Assembly (NCBI GenBank): GCA_037893225.1 | Contig: JAZGUH010000261.1 | Location: 1,178,001-1,242,000 of the forward strand | Source: Hippasteria phrygiana | Taxonomy: Eukaryota > Echinodermata > Asteroidea > Valvatida > Goniasteridae | DNA: 64,000 nucleotides | Direction: 5' to 3' | Shown: piece by piece, positions 45,367 through 56,701 of the stretch | Layout of the letters: every line of letters starts with the position of its first letter | Numbering within the stretch: the stretch's first letter is position 1 | Program-made: the position numbers and the translations under genes | Notes under the pieces: generated by a model | Databases searched by the model: none | Seen by the model: the letters and a program-made list of their open reading frames with translations, nothing else | Told to the model about the DNA's origin: nothing

Positions 45367-45503
45367 AGATACCAGTATGAAATGGCAGTTGTGAGGAGAA
45401 TCCTGCAGGTGTTTCGTCATGCACACCCACAACACCGAACAAGTCAACAAAACACATCAGAAGAAAGTTATAAGTTTGACACTCCTGTGGATGGATTTTT
45501 ATG
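45367..45503 (+). CDS. Exon m of the HEAT/ARM-like gene
   Basis: It lies between acceptor tacattgcag and donor TTTATG|gtaagt. It encodes RYQYEMAVVRRILQVFRHAH, then a polar stretch (PQHRTSQQNTSEESYKFD) and VDGFLW. Start phase 0 fits exon l; end phase 2 fits exon n more than 10 kb away. Confidence 0.8.
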
Positions 45504-45534
45504 GTAAGTATTCTCTACACATCAGAATTACACT

Positions 45535-45715
45535 CATGGGTGTAAATCCGTGCCCAAAAGTGGGGGAATGATCAAGATGTTTTTTAAATCACCCCCAAAT
45601 CACCCCCAAATCCAAAAATGTCTGTCTCCGTGCAGAATAATTTGAAAAGTGAATCCAAAAATGTCTGTCTCCGTGCAGAATATTTTGAAAAGTGGGGTGG
45701 AGGAGGCCCCACAAT
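45535..45715. repeat. Short tandem duplication around atgtctgtctccgtgcagaat
   Basis: The unit ccaaaaatgtctgtctccgtgcagaatatttgaaaagtg occurs twice, 55 bases apart, preceded by an aaatcacccccaaatcaccccc doublet. Confidence 0.8.
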
Positions 45716-46204
45716 AAGAATGTGAGGACGCTATTCAAAACAGGTACACACTAGGTTTTTCTAAAAGGGCGTCATACATGTACATGTACTTGCCAAAAAT
45801 ATGATTTTATCATTATTTGACTTTTAGAAAGTCTGGGGAACCGGGAAGCAACGTACAACAAATAAATCAGAAATTCAGACAATCATAAATGCTCTCAAGA
45901 CACTTCTTTTCCCTGTATCTAAGCAAATTTGTTCTCTCTCGTCATTTTTGCAATTTCCTTTGTAAGCACCTTGAATCCTCTGGTAATTTGGTTCTGTATA
46001 AATATTTTATCATACTGTTGTTATTGTACAAATAATTTTTTATTTCATCATTTCTCCACAATGAGTTTACAGTGAAAAGACAATTATTTGGAAATTACAT
46101 GTGAAAAACTTCAAACTATTAGAAATTCACTTAAAAAGGAAAGTCGTTGAATTCATTGATAACGTAATTGGGACAAGTAAAGATGGACCCATAGTAAGCC
46201 AAGA

Positions 46205-46690
46205 TGCTGCCAACAAGACTTAATTGATAACCATCAATTTACCTTTCAATGTAAGGGATCTTCCTTTCCAAAGATTGAGAACATATCTGACCTTACAGAC
46301 ACTGCTGTTCCAATTATCATCGGAATTGACAGCATTACCCAAAAAAATTACAAGGATTTTCAATTTGTCATTTTCCACTGAACATTGATCGGGGTATCTT
46401 TTCTGTTTCTCCAGGCTCCTAACCAAAGACCGGTTGTTTTGTGATAATTAATTTTGTAACCCGAACCTTCACTGTATGTGTGAAAAATACGTTTAAAGGA
46501 TGTTAAATTCATCATTACCAGTGACAAAAATACTTGTATCATCAGCATGCTGAATGATTTTAACCCTTTCAGACATAATATTAACACCCTTAATACATTT
46601 TTTTTCCTAACGAGGTACTCGAACCTTCCGTGCATAAGGCATAAAGTAATAGTGAAAGCGGACATCCTTGGCGGATACGACGTTCTGCTT
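46205..46690 (-). pseudogene. LINE reverse-transcriptase fragment (second type)
   Basis: Minus-strand segments in different frames carry HADDTSIFVTGNDEF (the catalytic ADD box, about 46555-46510), then GYKINYHKTTGLWLGAWRNR, then LNLWKGRSLTLKGKLMVIN. The order and wording (NYxKTxGLxLG, LSLxGK) are those of L1/CR1-type RT thumb regions and differ from the element at 26663. Frameshifts make it inactive; both ends are missing. Confidence 0.8.
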
Positions 46691-46945
46691 TAAACAGTTC
46701 GATAAAGTAATTAGTAGTCTATTTGCACCGCTATGTTGTTTCGGGCTCCAGCTTCTACATGTACATGTACATTGTTCGGGACTGGGTGTGAAATGACTTT
46801 TCACTCCAAAACTCCTAAGTCAGCTAGGGCTCTTGCACCGACCCATGGGAAATCGCTAGTGCCACACCCATATCTTCCCCCAAATCTGAGCCGCCTCCCT
46901 CCCCCCAAAAAAGGCTAGCTGTCAATGCCTCAGTGTTTAAGCCTA

Positions 46946-48330
46946 TTAACGTCGGGACCAGTAAAATTGCCTCTGCACTTTGAAGCCCGAGTTCAAGTTC
47001 CGATAAAAGACTCCCGCCATGTCTGCTGCTGGTGCATGGTTGCTACCCTCGGCGCTGACTGCGTCCTTCAACATCTGTACCGTGTTCCGACGTCTGGAGA
47101 CTCTTTCAACCTGAGTATAATACTTATAGGTGTGGTGTGTCGCCCACCTACAATGGTCCATTATCTGCTGATCAGCAGCTCCAAGGACTTTCAGTGTGGC
47201 GGCCAGTGTTGTAGGGCTCGAGACCGGTCTCGGTCTCGAGACCGGTCTCGAGACCAGTTTTTCCTGGTCTCGGTCTCGGTCTCGGTACCCTGTGGTCTCG
47301 GTCTCGGTCTCGGTCTCGGTACCCCGTGGTCTCGGTATTTTGCTGGTCTCGGTATCGAGACCACCAATATTTTATACAAACAGCACATGTGCAGAATTGA
47401 TTACAGCACGCTCGACTCGACTCGACACGACTCGACTCGAGATGTATAATTGTGCAGTATATGACAGCTTCTTGTTTACAGAATCGATTACAGTACGTAC
47501 GCTCTACTCGACTAAAGATTTATAAACGTGCAGTACATAACATGTTAAACCTTGTTTCTTTGCCGTGTACGCGTGCGCAAACGTACATGTTGCGCATTAG
47601 CTTCATGCTCTAATACACGAACTACGTGTACATGTATTACGATCAGCGGCGTGTACTCTATACCGCGTAAAGCCATCGCGGTCGTTTCTACAGCTGGACA
47701 TTGTTTTTTCGAGTCAAGATGTCGATATACATGTAATGTAAACATGTAACTGGATAAATGGTCAGTTAACCGTGTAACCGCAGCCTTATTCTTGATGTCA
47801 ATAAATTCTTGATGTCAATGTATACTCCTTTGCACATATAATGCATATGGAAATTTGTGATCTTTTTGCATTCTTTTATTATGTAAATGACATACAAGGT
47901 CTCGAGGTCTCGGTCTCGGGCCATTAGGTCTCGGTCTCGGTCTTCCAGGTCTCGGTCTCGGTCTCAGTCTCGGACCATCAGGTCTCGGTCTTGGTCTCGG
48001 TCTCGGACTTCAGGTCTCGACTACAACACTGGTGGCGGCCACTCCTGCCCGTCCGCCGTGTGGCTGAAGGTTGCTATGTCGCTAGGGTCAGAGGAGGTCG
48101 CAAAGTAGAGCTTCAACCAGTTTGTAGGAGCATTCCCGACGAATGGTTTATTTGCTAAAGTCAGTCTATTAGGTGTCGCAGGACAGAAGAGGTACCCGTC
48201 AGAAAGATTGTAGCCCCCGCTATTTGCCAAACGCACAATCGATCCTGTCAACAACGCCCGCTGGGTCCATGTCCTTGGCCTCCAGCTTTGGGATTATGAT
48301 CAAAGAAGAGTTACTTTCCGTCACAGTTTT
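46946..48330 (-). pseudogene. Tyrosine-recombinase-like C-terminal remnant interrupted by a hAT-like element
   Basis: Coding-like minus-strand pieces lie right of the insertion (48330-48032, including ANSGGYNLSDGYLFCPATPN and ATSSDPSDIATFSHTADGQE) and left of it (47203-46946, including IMDHCRWATHHTYKYYTQVE). The second piece resembles the last box of tyrosine recombinases (H-x-R-W, then T-x-x-Y-Y, where Y is the nucleophile). The preceding H-x-x-R box is not intact. The pieces do not join in one frame. Assignment is tentative. Confidence 0.35.
47204..48031. mobile_element. hAT-like element with GTCTCG arms, copy 3
   Basis: The ends cagtgttgtag and ctacaacactg are flanked by perfect 8-base duplications gtggcggc (47196-47203 and 48032-48039). 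The left arm (to 47365) and right arm (from 47898) are built of ggtctc/gagacc iterations, mostly gtctcg. The 530-base core has no transposase. Confidence 0.9.
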
Positions 48331-48370
48331 GCCTACCGTGTGTTTGAGCAATAGATCTCTGTCATCAATC

Positions 48371-48641
48371 CAGGGGTGAGATTTGTCCTGATTTCAGGAT
48401 TTTTTGTCGGGATTTCAGAATTTTTAAAGAATCTCTTTTGCAATCTCGAATTCCTGAGGTGTTGTCCTGAAGGTGTTTTTACCTGTAAAGGTGGATATAG
48501 ACCAATACAAATGGTTATTTTTAAGGGGGTTCTTTTAGGCAAATACAAACTATATGTTGATCTGGGGGTCCTAGTGGATTTTTCGTGGATTTTTTTCGTG
48601 GATTTCGTGGATTTTTCATTTGTTGGCCAATCTCACCCCTG
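48371..48641. mobile_element. hAT-like MITE with caggggtgagatt ends, copy 1
   Basis: caggggtgagattt and aatctcacccctg are inverted ends. atcaatc lies directly on both sides (48364-48370 and 48642-48648), a 7-base duplication. It interrupts minus-strand coding-like sequence that continues on each side. Related to 54888-55558. Confidence 0.8.
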
Positions 48642-49990
48642 ATCAATCCTTGTGAACTCGCATGTTCTGGCACGACCGAGATCCACAGCTCGATCGCCTG
48701 CCCACCACAGACACAGAAAAAAAGCCAGCGTTTCTGGATATGTCGACCCATAAATACACACCCCTTTTCTGCCTTTTAGCATACCCAGAGATAGGATGAA
48801 ATGCGTGCTGATGCAAATTTTCCCACCCGTGGCTCTTGAGTATGCGCAGGTATCGTGTGTAGTCATACATTGGACAAGAAAGAGAAAAGAATGGAAACTA
48901 TTAAGGAAAAAGGGTGGGGGGGGGGACACATTACTGACTTTCCAAATCCATCAGTATCTGAAAGGCTACACCTCCTTTCTTTAACACTATCATTAAGTAC
49001 CTTTCTTTTTTTTTCTTAAAACCCTAACTCCCTACTGCCTCTGCGGGGTACTAGACCAAATCCGCCAAAATCCATCAATCAATTTTCTTTGAAATAGACA
49101 TTGTTTGCATGAGTCGGATAGACTGGCGAGCCCCAAAATCTCGCGCCCTGATGATTTGTGTTATAGACTGCATTATTTCTCTGCATTCTCACACAAAATC
49201 CCTCTTCTTGTGGCATCTGAAGCAAGTGGAATTTCAATCGGGTCTAGGGCCCGGCCTAGAACCAAAGGCCTGTCACTGCTGCCTGAAACCCTGTCTATTA
49301 TCCATGCCAAAAGATGGCCGGTCTTTGTCCCACTGTGCTTATGTGCGGCCCTTAATGGCCAGCGTACCCCCACTAACATGTTTTCTTGCAAAACGGAGTC
49401 GTTTTGTACTATCGATTTGTAAATATACATTGCTACCCCATCCCTTTTTTCATCAATATACTTAGTGGCTTCTGCCAGAAGATTAGTGTATAGATGCTGC
49501 CCCTTGGCCTTCCGCCCACAGAGGTGAAAATTCCTGGACATATCTCCGCAAGAGCGAAATGATGTATGCCACATTTCGATCATACCCAGTTTCCGTGCAG
49601 GCCTTTAACAGTTCAAGGCGCAAGGGCTTGTGGGCTTCGAGTGCCGATTTGCCCGTATTCGAACGGGAATTGGAGACAAATAGATACACCAACTCCACTA
49701 ACACCACTTCCTATTTTTAGAAAAGTTGCCAAAAGGTCAAACTGAGCCTCACAATGAACCCGTTTTTGTTTGTTTGTTTCTTTTTTTTCTTCTTCTTTTT
49801 GGAGGGGGGGTTGTTTCCTTATTCCAGTAGTTGACTGTGCATTATTCGCGATATTGCCCCCCTTTTTTTTCCTTCTCTCAATCCATTTTCTGGATTTCAG
49901 GAATTCTGTCCAAGTGGGTTGCACATTATTAGAGGGGCCTAAACCCCTGGCTTCAGCTTTTGTGAAGAGTCGCCCCAATTTTACCATGCG
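48642..49990 (-). pseudogene. Unrecognised decayed coding sequence
   Basis: Minus-strand frames at 49987-49613, 49707-49483, 49583-49173 and 48870-48643 have ordinary amino-acid composition and hand over to one another by small frame changes. Pieces include TWTEFLKSRKWIERRKK, RNVAYIISLLRRYVQEFSPL and GVAMYIYKSIVQNDSVLQEN. They lie upstream, on the same strand, of the recombinase-like remnant and may be its N-terminal part or a neighbouring gene of the same mobile element. A poly-G stretch (48914-48924) and poly-T/C tracts interrupt them. No family recognised. Confidence 0.35.
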
Positions 49991-50530
49991 CGAAGGGTCT
50001 CTCTTCTAGTTTTACCTTGTGTAAAGGGCCTGTCCCTGTATGTATCCTATGCGTATACGTTTAAGTGACCACGAGGGGCCCATCCCTGATTTCATGCAAT
50101 ACATGAGGGGTATGTTTGTACATTGCGTGAGCGGGCTACGTACCAAATTTCCAAGGGGCCTGTCTCCAGACTGTACCGTACGTGTACATGAATGGTACCT
50201 AATACACGAGGGGCCCGACCCCTGACTGTACCTTAGGCATACAATAATTGTACCTAATACACGAGGGGCCCGATCCCTGACTGTACCGTACGTGTACATG
50301 AATGGTACCTAATACACGAGGGGCCCGACCCCTGACTGTACCTTAGGCATACAATAATTGTACCTAATACACGAGGGGCCCGATCCCTGACTGTACGTAC
50401 TTGTACATGAATGGTCCCTAATACACAAGGGGCCCGACCCCTGACTGTACTTTATGCGTACATGGATAATTTGTACCTGAAACCAGAGGGGCCGTCCCCT
50501 GACTGTACCTTATGCGTAGGCAAGTAGCCA
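49930..50530. repeat. Higher-order tandem repeat around cacgaggggcccgatccctga
   Basis: About ten units of 50-57 bases share gaggggcc(c)g(a/t)ccctgactgtacc. From 50160 to 50400 alternating types (cgtacgtgtacatgaatggt and taggcatacaataattgtac) make a dimer of about 110 bases that is repeated almost perfectly. Confidence 0.85.
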
Positions 50531-51745
50531 CACCACAGATGCACATGTTTATATTTCCTGCTGGATGTACAGGAACTCATGGCCCCACTTGTAAATCACA
50601 AAAATGTAGATTTGCATTGCCTGTGTACCAATTTTGGCGATAAAAAAATATGATTTTGATTATGATTTTAATACAGGACAAAAATATTGCACTGTGTATT
50701 CATTTTATTCATTTAAAATGCATGTCCCTTTAGCACATGGAGGAAGGACTAGACAAACCCTACTAGTCATTTAGCAAATTAATCATTAATCATCCAGTAA
50801 TAATCTCCTTCCAGATGATTAAATCTTGTGATAAGACACGGGTAAAATCCTGGTATTAGCTGGATGAAAAATTCAAGTATAGAACTTTTGCTCAGGTTTT
50901 TGATTTAGAAAGAATTCACAGAATATATAGTTTTCTTAGAACCATCAGGCCAAATTGTAACTTTCTGTTTTCCAGGACAGTTTATCTAAACTTTTCTTCT
51001 GCTTCAGCTTCCATTTATTGCTATATAAATTCATACATTTATCACAAATTGCCACCTTTGCTTCCCTTTCCAATCTTATTGCAGTTACTCTCAACTTCTC
51101 ATACCAAAGCCTCATCAAATACCTGATCACGGTGTATGATATTCCACTGCTTAGGTGTCTGATGGGTGTCTCTTGCGTGTGTAAACCACTATTTCAGTGT
51201 ACCTCTTTTTTTCTGACTAAAGTTAATGTTGTTACCCCATCTTTCCACTGGTCCTGTGAAGAGGTTCTACCTTGTTTCAGGATTAGGCAAAGGCCTGCCA
51301 GTTTTCCCTCTCTATCTCTCTCCGTATCTTTTTTTTTCTTGTTCTTGCAGTTAGTCCAGATCTTACTTGTTCATGGTACCTGCCTAAGTTTTTCATTGGC
51401 AGTGCTTTTAATAGCATTAACACATGCAGCAGAAGACAGACCGTCATTACATATTCTTATAAAACAAAAATAAGTAAAAACAGATAAAATAAAAACATTA
51501 ATGGGGGGGGGGGGGTGGCAAGGGCAAGAGGGCACAAAGGGTTCCCATGGCGGTTGTAGTTCCACTTTACCCCTCCAGCTATGCCAATTAATGTATATCT
51601 TCTGCTCGTGTCCCTGATCATCTATCCGATGGCAGGTACATGCTTGATCTATTCATGTGTACAAATTGAAGTGACTTGCCAAGGTTCTTTCTTCTATTGG
51701 TAACTTGAATCCTTCAACTTTTCTGTGTCTGGTACTTATTCATTA
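50531..51745. other. Intron sequence
   Basis: Nothing recognised except a poly-G run (51502-51513). Frames at 51018-51473 and 50945-51130 have no domains, and their composition follows base content. Confidence 0.4.
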
Positions 51746-52184
51746 TTTTCAAAGTGAACAAAGAAACTGACAGGAGCGGGATTCGAACCTGCGACCTCCG
51801 GGTTACCGTACTGGCGCTCTACCAACTGAGCTATCTTGCCCTATGTTGGCGGTCTCCCAAATTGTCAGTATCTTTGTTCGGGTGGGCGCTAGTCAGAAGT
51901 CATAAACCCAGAATGCCGTATAGCCAGGGATCACACCTAATTTTACGATACAACCTGGGAAGCGACATTGTGGGGATCACTCAATGAGGATACGACTTTT
52001 TAACTTATAATTCGTCAAACAATCCACAAGGGAAACCGACTAGGTAAATTTAAATACATTTTCAAAGTGAACAAAGAAACTGGCAGGAGTGGGATTCGAA
52101 CCTGCGACCTCCGGGTTACCATACCGGCGCTCTACCAACTGAGCTAGCTTGCCCTATGTTGGCGGTCTCCCAAATTGTCAGTAT
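51746..52184 (-). mobile_element. Dimeric tRNA-derived SINE, split by a solo LTR (continues 52650-52686)
   Basis: Reverse-strand copy of the 5373-5828 dimer. It has a head at about 52160-52088 (agctcagttggtagagcgcc, ggttcgaatccc), body, then a second head at about 51838-51770. At 52184 the body sequence is cut by an LTR and resumes at 52650 (gtatctttgttcgggtgggc), restoring the normal order. Confidence 0.85.
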
Positions 52185-52649
52185 TGTAACGGTACCCCAT
52201 CCGGGGCACCGCCAGACAACCAAAAGAAACAACTAAGAGCCAGAAATGATTTAAACACAATTTATTAATCAACAGGAGGGGGAGCTACATGTAAAGGAAC
52301 TTACATAGTATTAGAGAAGACACAACTTCAACTAGCCACAGTAGTGAAGGCCCGGCACATGACAACAAAATAACTTACACTCCCGATGCCCAGTCACTAA
52401 GTCCACCATGGGGAAGAAAAAACCTAGGGCTTTTATACATCTACATGTACATGTGCATGTACATGCACATGTACATTGTAGATGCAGATGCAAAAAGCAC
52501 AATGGAATTCCACTTAACAAAAAGTAGTACAAAGCATTAAAGGAATTGGGTTAAGAATAGATACCACCCTGTACAGTCCCAACCAGGGGCCCTCTGGGTG
52601 AGACCATACAATGGGATTAGGAAAAAAAAATATTACAAACATTGTTACA
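52185..52649. mobile_element. Solo LTR of an LTR retrotransposon
   Basis: It begins TGTAACGG and ends TTGTTACA with short inverted TGTAAC/GTTACA ends, and is flanked by the 4-base duplication gtat (52181-52184 and 52650-52653). The interruption is exact, because the SINE sequence on both sides is known from other copies. Length (465) and 4-base duplication fit Ty3/Gypsy-type LTRs. An acatgtacatg-rich segment lies at 52437-52480. There are no internal genes. Confidence 0.85.
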
Positions 52650-53269
52650 GTATCTTTGTTCGGGTGGGCGCTAGTGAGAAGTCATCATCCTTGTCTACTT
52701 TCCGTCCTTTTCACCGTACTGTTTTCCAGTTGGACTGGTATGGATTTCACTCTTTCTTGCTGATGTGCCTTGGTCCTCGGTACTCAGTCTTGGTCCTGAT
52801 TTAGCAGCCGAGGAGATTTCCCAGTGGATTAACCTCGGTATGGCAATTTTAATACATCTCACGTAACCTACCAGATCAAGGCCAGTTCCCAACCCTGGTA
52901 TACGCCAACCTGTGCAGCTGCAATTGCCCATCGCAACCACTTTTTTCAAAAGTACCATTGGCTGGGGACATTGCAATCTTAGCATCTTTTTTATGAAGCC
53001 CATATTAACCACTGTAAGTGAGTTTCAGAGGATGCTAAGGAGTAGGGGTGTGATTGAAAACGAGCACTGCATGGTAGGGTACCCATTAAAAAGAAAGCTA
53101 ATCCAAAAAATTAAGTCTCAGAAATTGCTGTTCATATTGTTTGTAAAGACCCACATGTTTATAAGGCCATATCAGCACATGAATGCAACAAGATGCAAGT
53201 TTATACAGTAAGCTCTATAGCTTTAGGGTGTAAATTGCATTTTCACAAACGTCATCTGTTTTGTTTTTC

Positions 53270-53430
53270 CATGTACTCTGGTTTTATTTTGAAAATGACA
53301 TTTAAAAACTGTTTTTATTGTCTGAGAAATTACTAAGTAATATGTTAATTCGGTTACGGTTACTCATGATCAAGTCCACAATTTGGAACCAGTTCTAACA
53401 TTAAAGAACCAAGGTTCCAATACACAGCCA
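53270..53430. repeat. Dispersed repeat, copy 3 (reverse)
   Basis: Reverse complement carries gaaccggttccaaattgtgg and ctcagacaataaaaaca, as in 25010-25235 and 40525-40730. An end-like aggggtgtgattgaaaacga lies at 53043. Confidence 0.5.
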
Positions 53431-53479
53431 AACTAAGGAGCAATATGCTATAAACGCTCTTGTTGATTCCATTGCAACT

Positions 53480-53860
53480 CAGAGGCTTGCATGGTTCTTG
53501 GAACTTTTGGTAGATTGCCAACAGTGTACTCAATCACAGTGTCTTTCATTCCTCCTCTTTTTCATGGACCTGTAGTTCTTACTTCACCATTGGATAAGGC
53601 AAACCTTTTTGCTGATGACTTCATTTCTAACTCTTCTCTCAACAACGAGGGGCATTCTCTCCCCCAAACTTTTTGCCTTCTACAGGTAAAGAGGTTCCTG
53701 TCCCACTTATCACCCCTGAGAAGGTTGCCAAAATAATTCAGTGTCTGGATTCTTTCAAAGCTACTGGCCCTGATGGAATTCCTGTAATTGTGTAAATGTG
53801 TTCACATGTACTTTCAGCTATTCTTGCCAAGCTGTATAATATGTGCTTGGTTGATAGAGG
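53480..53860 (+). pseudogene. LINE fragment just before the RT domain
   Basis: Frame pieces read LTSPLDKANLFADDFISNSS, then (after a frameshift near 53690) ITPEKVAKIIQCLDSFKATG followed by PDGIP, the block that precedes the RT palm in Jockey/CR1-type LINEs. It stops at a TAA near 53793; a further helical piece (AILAKLYNMCLVD) continues in a different frame. Both ends are truncated. Confidence 0.75.
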
Positions 53861-54887
53861 ACGAGGATAAGATGCGATGCACATTCTCACTATAAGAGTT
53901 ATCAACAGGGGTGAGATTAGATGGATGAAAGTTCATCTCAAACCCACCTGGCACAAGCTTGCGGTGGAAGCAAGTACTGATGAATTTGGTGTGGCTGCAG
54001 AACCGCGTTTTTGTGTAGATGGTGGTAGCAAGATCAAGGGAAATATGGATAACAGATGGTGTTAAAATAGCATATCAAGTAAGCGTAAACATGAAAATAG
54101 CTACTTCTTTTCCTTTAAGATCTCTGTACTGATAATCTCATAACACCATTTAAAACACCTTGTGGATTGTTTGACGAACCATTTAAAATAAATTGACTAA
54201 AATAAATATACTATGAAATTCGGGATAGAGCCAGAAAGTTTGATTGGACTGTTCTTGCAGGAGTCGTAGACAGGTTTCCTTCTTGTCCTAGCCATCTTTG
54301 ATTACTTCCACTTTTCGAACAGCTGTCTTCTGGCATTAACCTTTTCTTAATGTGATCAATACTGTGCTCGCTATTTTTGTTTTGGTCAAGGAAGTCGTAT
54401 GTCAACTTACTGACGGGCTTTCGGGTTCTAGTAGGTCTAGAGCTTGGTAGAGAGAGACAAACTACTTCCGGAGATGTTTCTCATCTGAAACTTTGTTAGC
54501 TTGCATTTCCAGTATCTCAAGAGTAATAGTGATAGTGGTGAGATTGAAGGAGAATCATCGTTACTGTTTCTTGGACCAATATACATCACTGGAGTAAGGA
54601 TAGAAGGTGATAGTGGAGGAGATTCCGTTTCTGCTGGGAGAAATGCCATGTCTATCTTCTCATCACTGGCTTCACTATCTTCCACTCCTGTCTTTGGAAC
54701 TTGGTCACCTTCCTGTTCTGTGTGAGTTTTCATCGGGGGCTCATATCTTGTGTTGTTTTTTTCTGTATGCGGTTCTCTCTTTTCCATCACCAAGAGAATG
54801 GAGGGTATACACAGGCATAATTTGTTGGCAGTATCCAGTTGTTCTGAATGTTTTTTTACTGGGGATCACATGATGTGATAGACAAAA
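53861..54887. other. Intron with a minus-strand frame of unclear status
   Basis: The minus frame 54793-54437 (118 codons, Glu/Ser/Pro-rich) has plausible composition but no recognised domain. A plus-strand frame overlaps it. At 54159-54181 a short SINE-body piece (ccttgtggattgtttgacga) occurs. Confidence 0.35.
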
Positions 54888-55558
54888 CAGGGGTGAGATT
54901 TGTCAGGATTTTTCCTTTTTTCAGGATTTTTTTCAGGATTTCAATTTTTTTAAAGAATCTCTTTTGAAGTTTGGAATTCCTCAGATGTTTTCCTAAACTC
55001 GTTTTTACTTGTAAAAGTGGATATACATTGTAGATCTCTCTCATAGGACGCCATCTTCGTAGGAAAATTACAATGCGTGTTCAACGCCATCATGTGCATG
55101 TGTACAGGTTCTGTATATACGTCCGAAGACAAGAGGAGAAAGAAAATACAAAGAAACCTTTCAGTCCTCGCAAGTCAGTCTTTTGTTGAAATCGGTCCTC
55201 AGAAGTAAAAATACGTGCTTAGTCAATTGGGTTTGGTTATATTAAAGGAACAATAGAAAACACAAGGCATTGTCCTTGGAAGTATTAGGAAAGTACGACT
55301 GTGTGCGCGCAATGTGCAAAATATTCTACGCGTGCATTTTGCTCGAAATTTCTTCGAAATACGGCGCAGCCGATGCACGTCACAAAAATTTGATGCCCAA
55401 AATGCTGATGCACGTGGCAATCTGTAGGAAGTGACTTCATTTGAGAGAGACCTATAGACCAATAAAAACGGGTATTTTAAGGGGGTGCCTTTATGCAAAT
55501 ACAAACTATAGACATTGATCTGGGGTACTCGTGGCATTTTTGGCCAATCTGACCCCTG
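54888..55558. mobile_element. hAT-like element with caggggtgagatt ends, copy 2, carrying an insert
   Basis: The ends caggggtgagattt and aatctgacccctg match 48371-48641, as do the inner parts (ttaaagaatctctttt and gaccaata-aaa-ggtattttaaggggg). Relative to that copy it carries about 420 extra bases (about 55029-55452), with tctctctcat/tgagagagac at its borders and the dispersed repeat 55100-55310 inside. Confidence 0.7.
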
Positions 55559-55990
55559 AATGAATCTGTTGGAATATGGTCAATAATATATATTTTTAAA
55601 GAACTGTTTAGTGATTGCTTTTTTACAATGTTGGCATGGAAACAAAAAACAACACATGCCGCTTTAATATGACGTTACCCGGGAGAGGTCCATTGATCAG
55701 TTAACCCAGCTCGGTTTCCCACCACAACACTAGTGTCAGAGTTTAGCCATTAACCCTGGGATTTGTATCATTAACTCTGGTCATAAGTAGGGTTAACTAA
55801 CCCTGGGGTAATGGCATAATTTATATTTTTACTTTTGGGTGGGAAAGCTCCTGCTAACCTGGGGTATCTTGGGATTAAAGCTCATCATTACCCCAAGATA
55901 ACCCAGATATTTCAGTGGGAAGGGGGTATATGTATTTAAATAATCCTATGTGGATCAATTTTACACTTGTTCAAATAAATGAATGAAAAC
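55559..55990. other. Intron with aaccctggg/cccaagataaccc words
   Basis: At 55695-55915 repeated ttaaccc(a/t)g, taaccctggg and accccaagataaccc words with inverted relationships suggest a small old element; I could not define its ends. Confidence 0.4.
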
Positions 55991-55994
55991 AATA

Positions 55995-56185
55995 ATTTGG
56001 GAGGCTAATCATCCTTACTCGCAGCTGAGAAGCTGAATTGCGAAGGACGCGGCTTACACGTACAACGTGGTCGAGTCGCTGGCATGTAAAGGCGCCTCTG
56101 GCAGCCAGCCACATCGACCCATATATGACCACGGAGCACAGCCAGAGATCAAAAAAATTTGATTTTTCCGGAGGGAGGAAAACCG
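55995..56185 (-). repeat. Dispersed repeat (ctccggctttcctccctctg), copy 2
   Basis: Inverted copy of 31716-31965 with the same landmarks (gggaggctaatcatcctta, gtcgagtcgctggcatgta, aaggcgcctctggcagcc). It ends about 30 bases upstream of the acceptor of exon n. Confidence 0.75.
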
Positions 56186-56219
56186 GCATTGTTATTGTAA
56201 ACATTTTTTTTTTTTGCAG

Positions 56220-56417
56220 CTGCTGTTATAAGGCAGAGTATATAGAATCTCTGGCTTGTCAAGTTGAGAAGTATTTGTTGACTGAGTTGCAACAGTTCAT
56301 ACCCGCCTTTCTTCAGAGTTGCTCGGTGCAGGGAGCAATCAGATTGCTACCACCCCTTCTGCACATGGTTGGACATTACTCTCAGGATTCTCATTTAATG
56401 AAGTGCTTGTTAGGAGG
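56220..56417 (+). CDS. Exon n of the HEAT/ARM-like gene
   Basis: It follows a long T tract and acceptor tttttgcag and ends GGAGG|gtaagt. It encodes about 66 residues, including VEKYLLTELQQFIPAFLQSC and GAIRLLPPLLHMVGHYSQDS, two long amphipathic helices with a proline kink as in HEAT repeats. The first base completes a codon begun in exon m. End phase 2 fits exon o. Confidence 0.85.
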
Positions 56418-56701
56418 GTAAGTTACCAAACATATTTACTTCTTTAGGTCAGGGATGTAAGTTTCAAGGATGTAAGTTGCAGGCAAAGGCCTGATTTCAG
56501 GCTTTTTCATGTAACATGTTGGGCTAATTATCCTTAACATGTATAATTAGGCTTCCATTGCTTCATTTTCAGGCTTTGTACAAGAACCTCACTTACAATG
56601 TACATCCCTGTTAGTTGTTTTCTGCCCCATTCAAATGAGACACAGGATTGCCTGGGCAACCAAAAAAATGGATTGAAATTTCTGTTAAACAGGGCTAGTG
56701 C

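Noticed and set aside
46925..47525. Arg/Ser- or Ser/Val-rich proteins over the gtctcg repeats
   Set aside because: Peptides such as RSRDRSRDQ come from the 6-base iteration in the hAT-like arms; they mimic SR proteins but are artefacts.
54437..54793. 118-codon acidic ORF on the minus strand as a gene
   Set aside because: No domain, no splice or promoter context, and overlapping frames on the other strand; left as uncertain.
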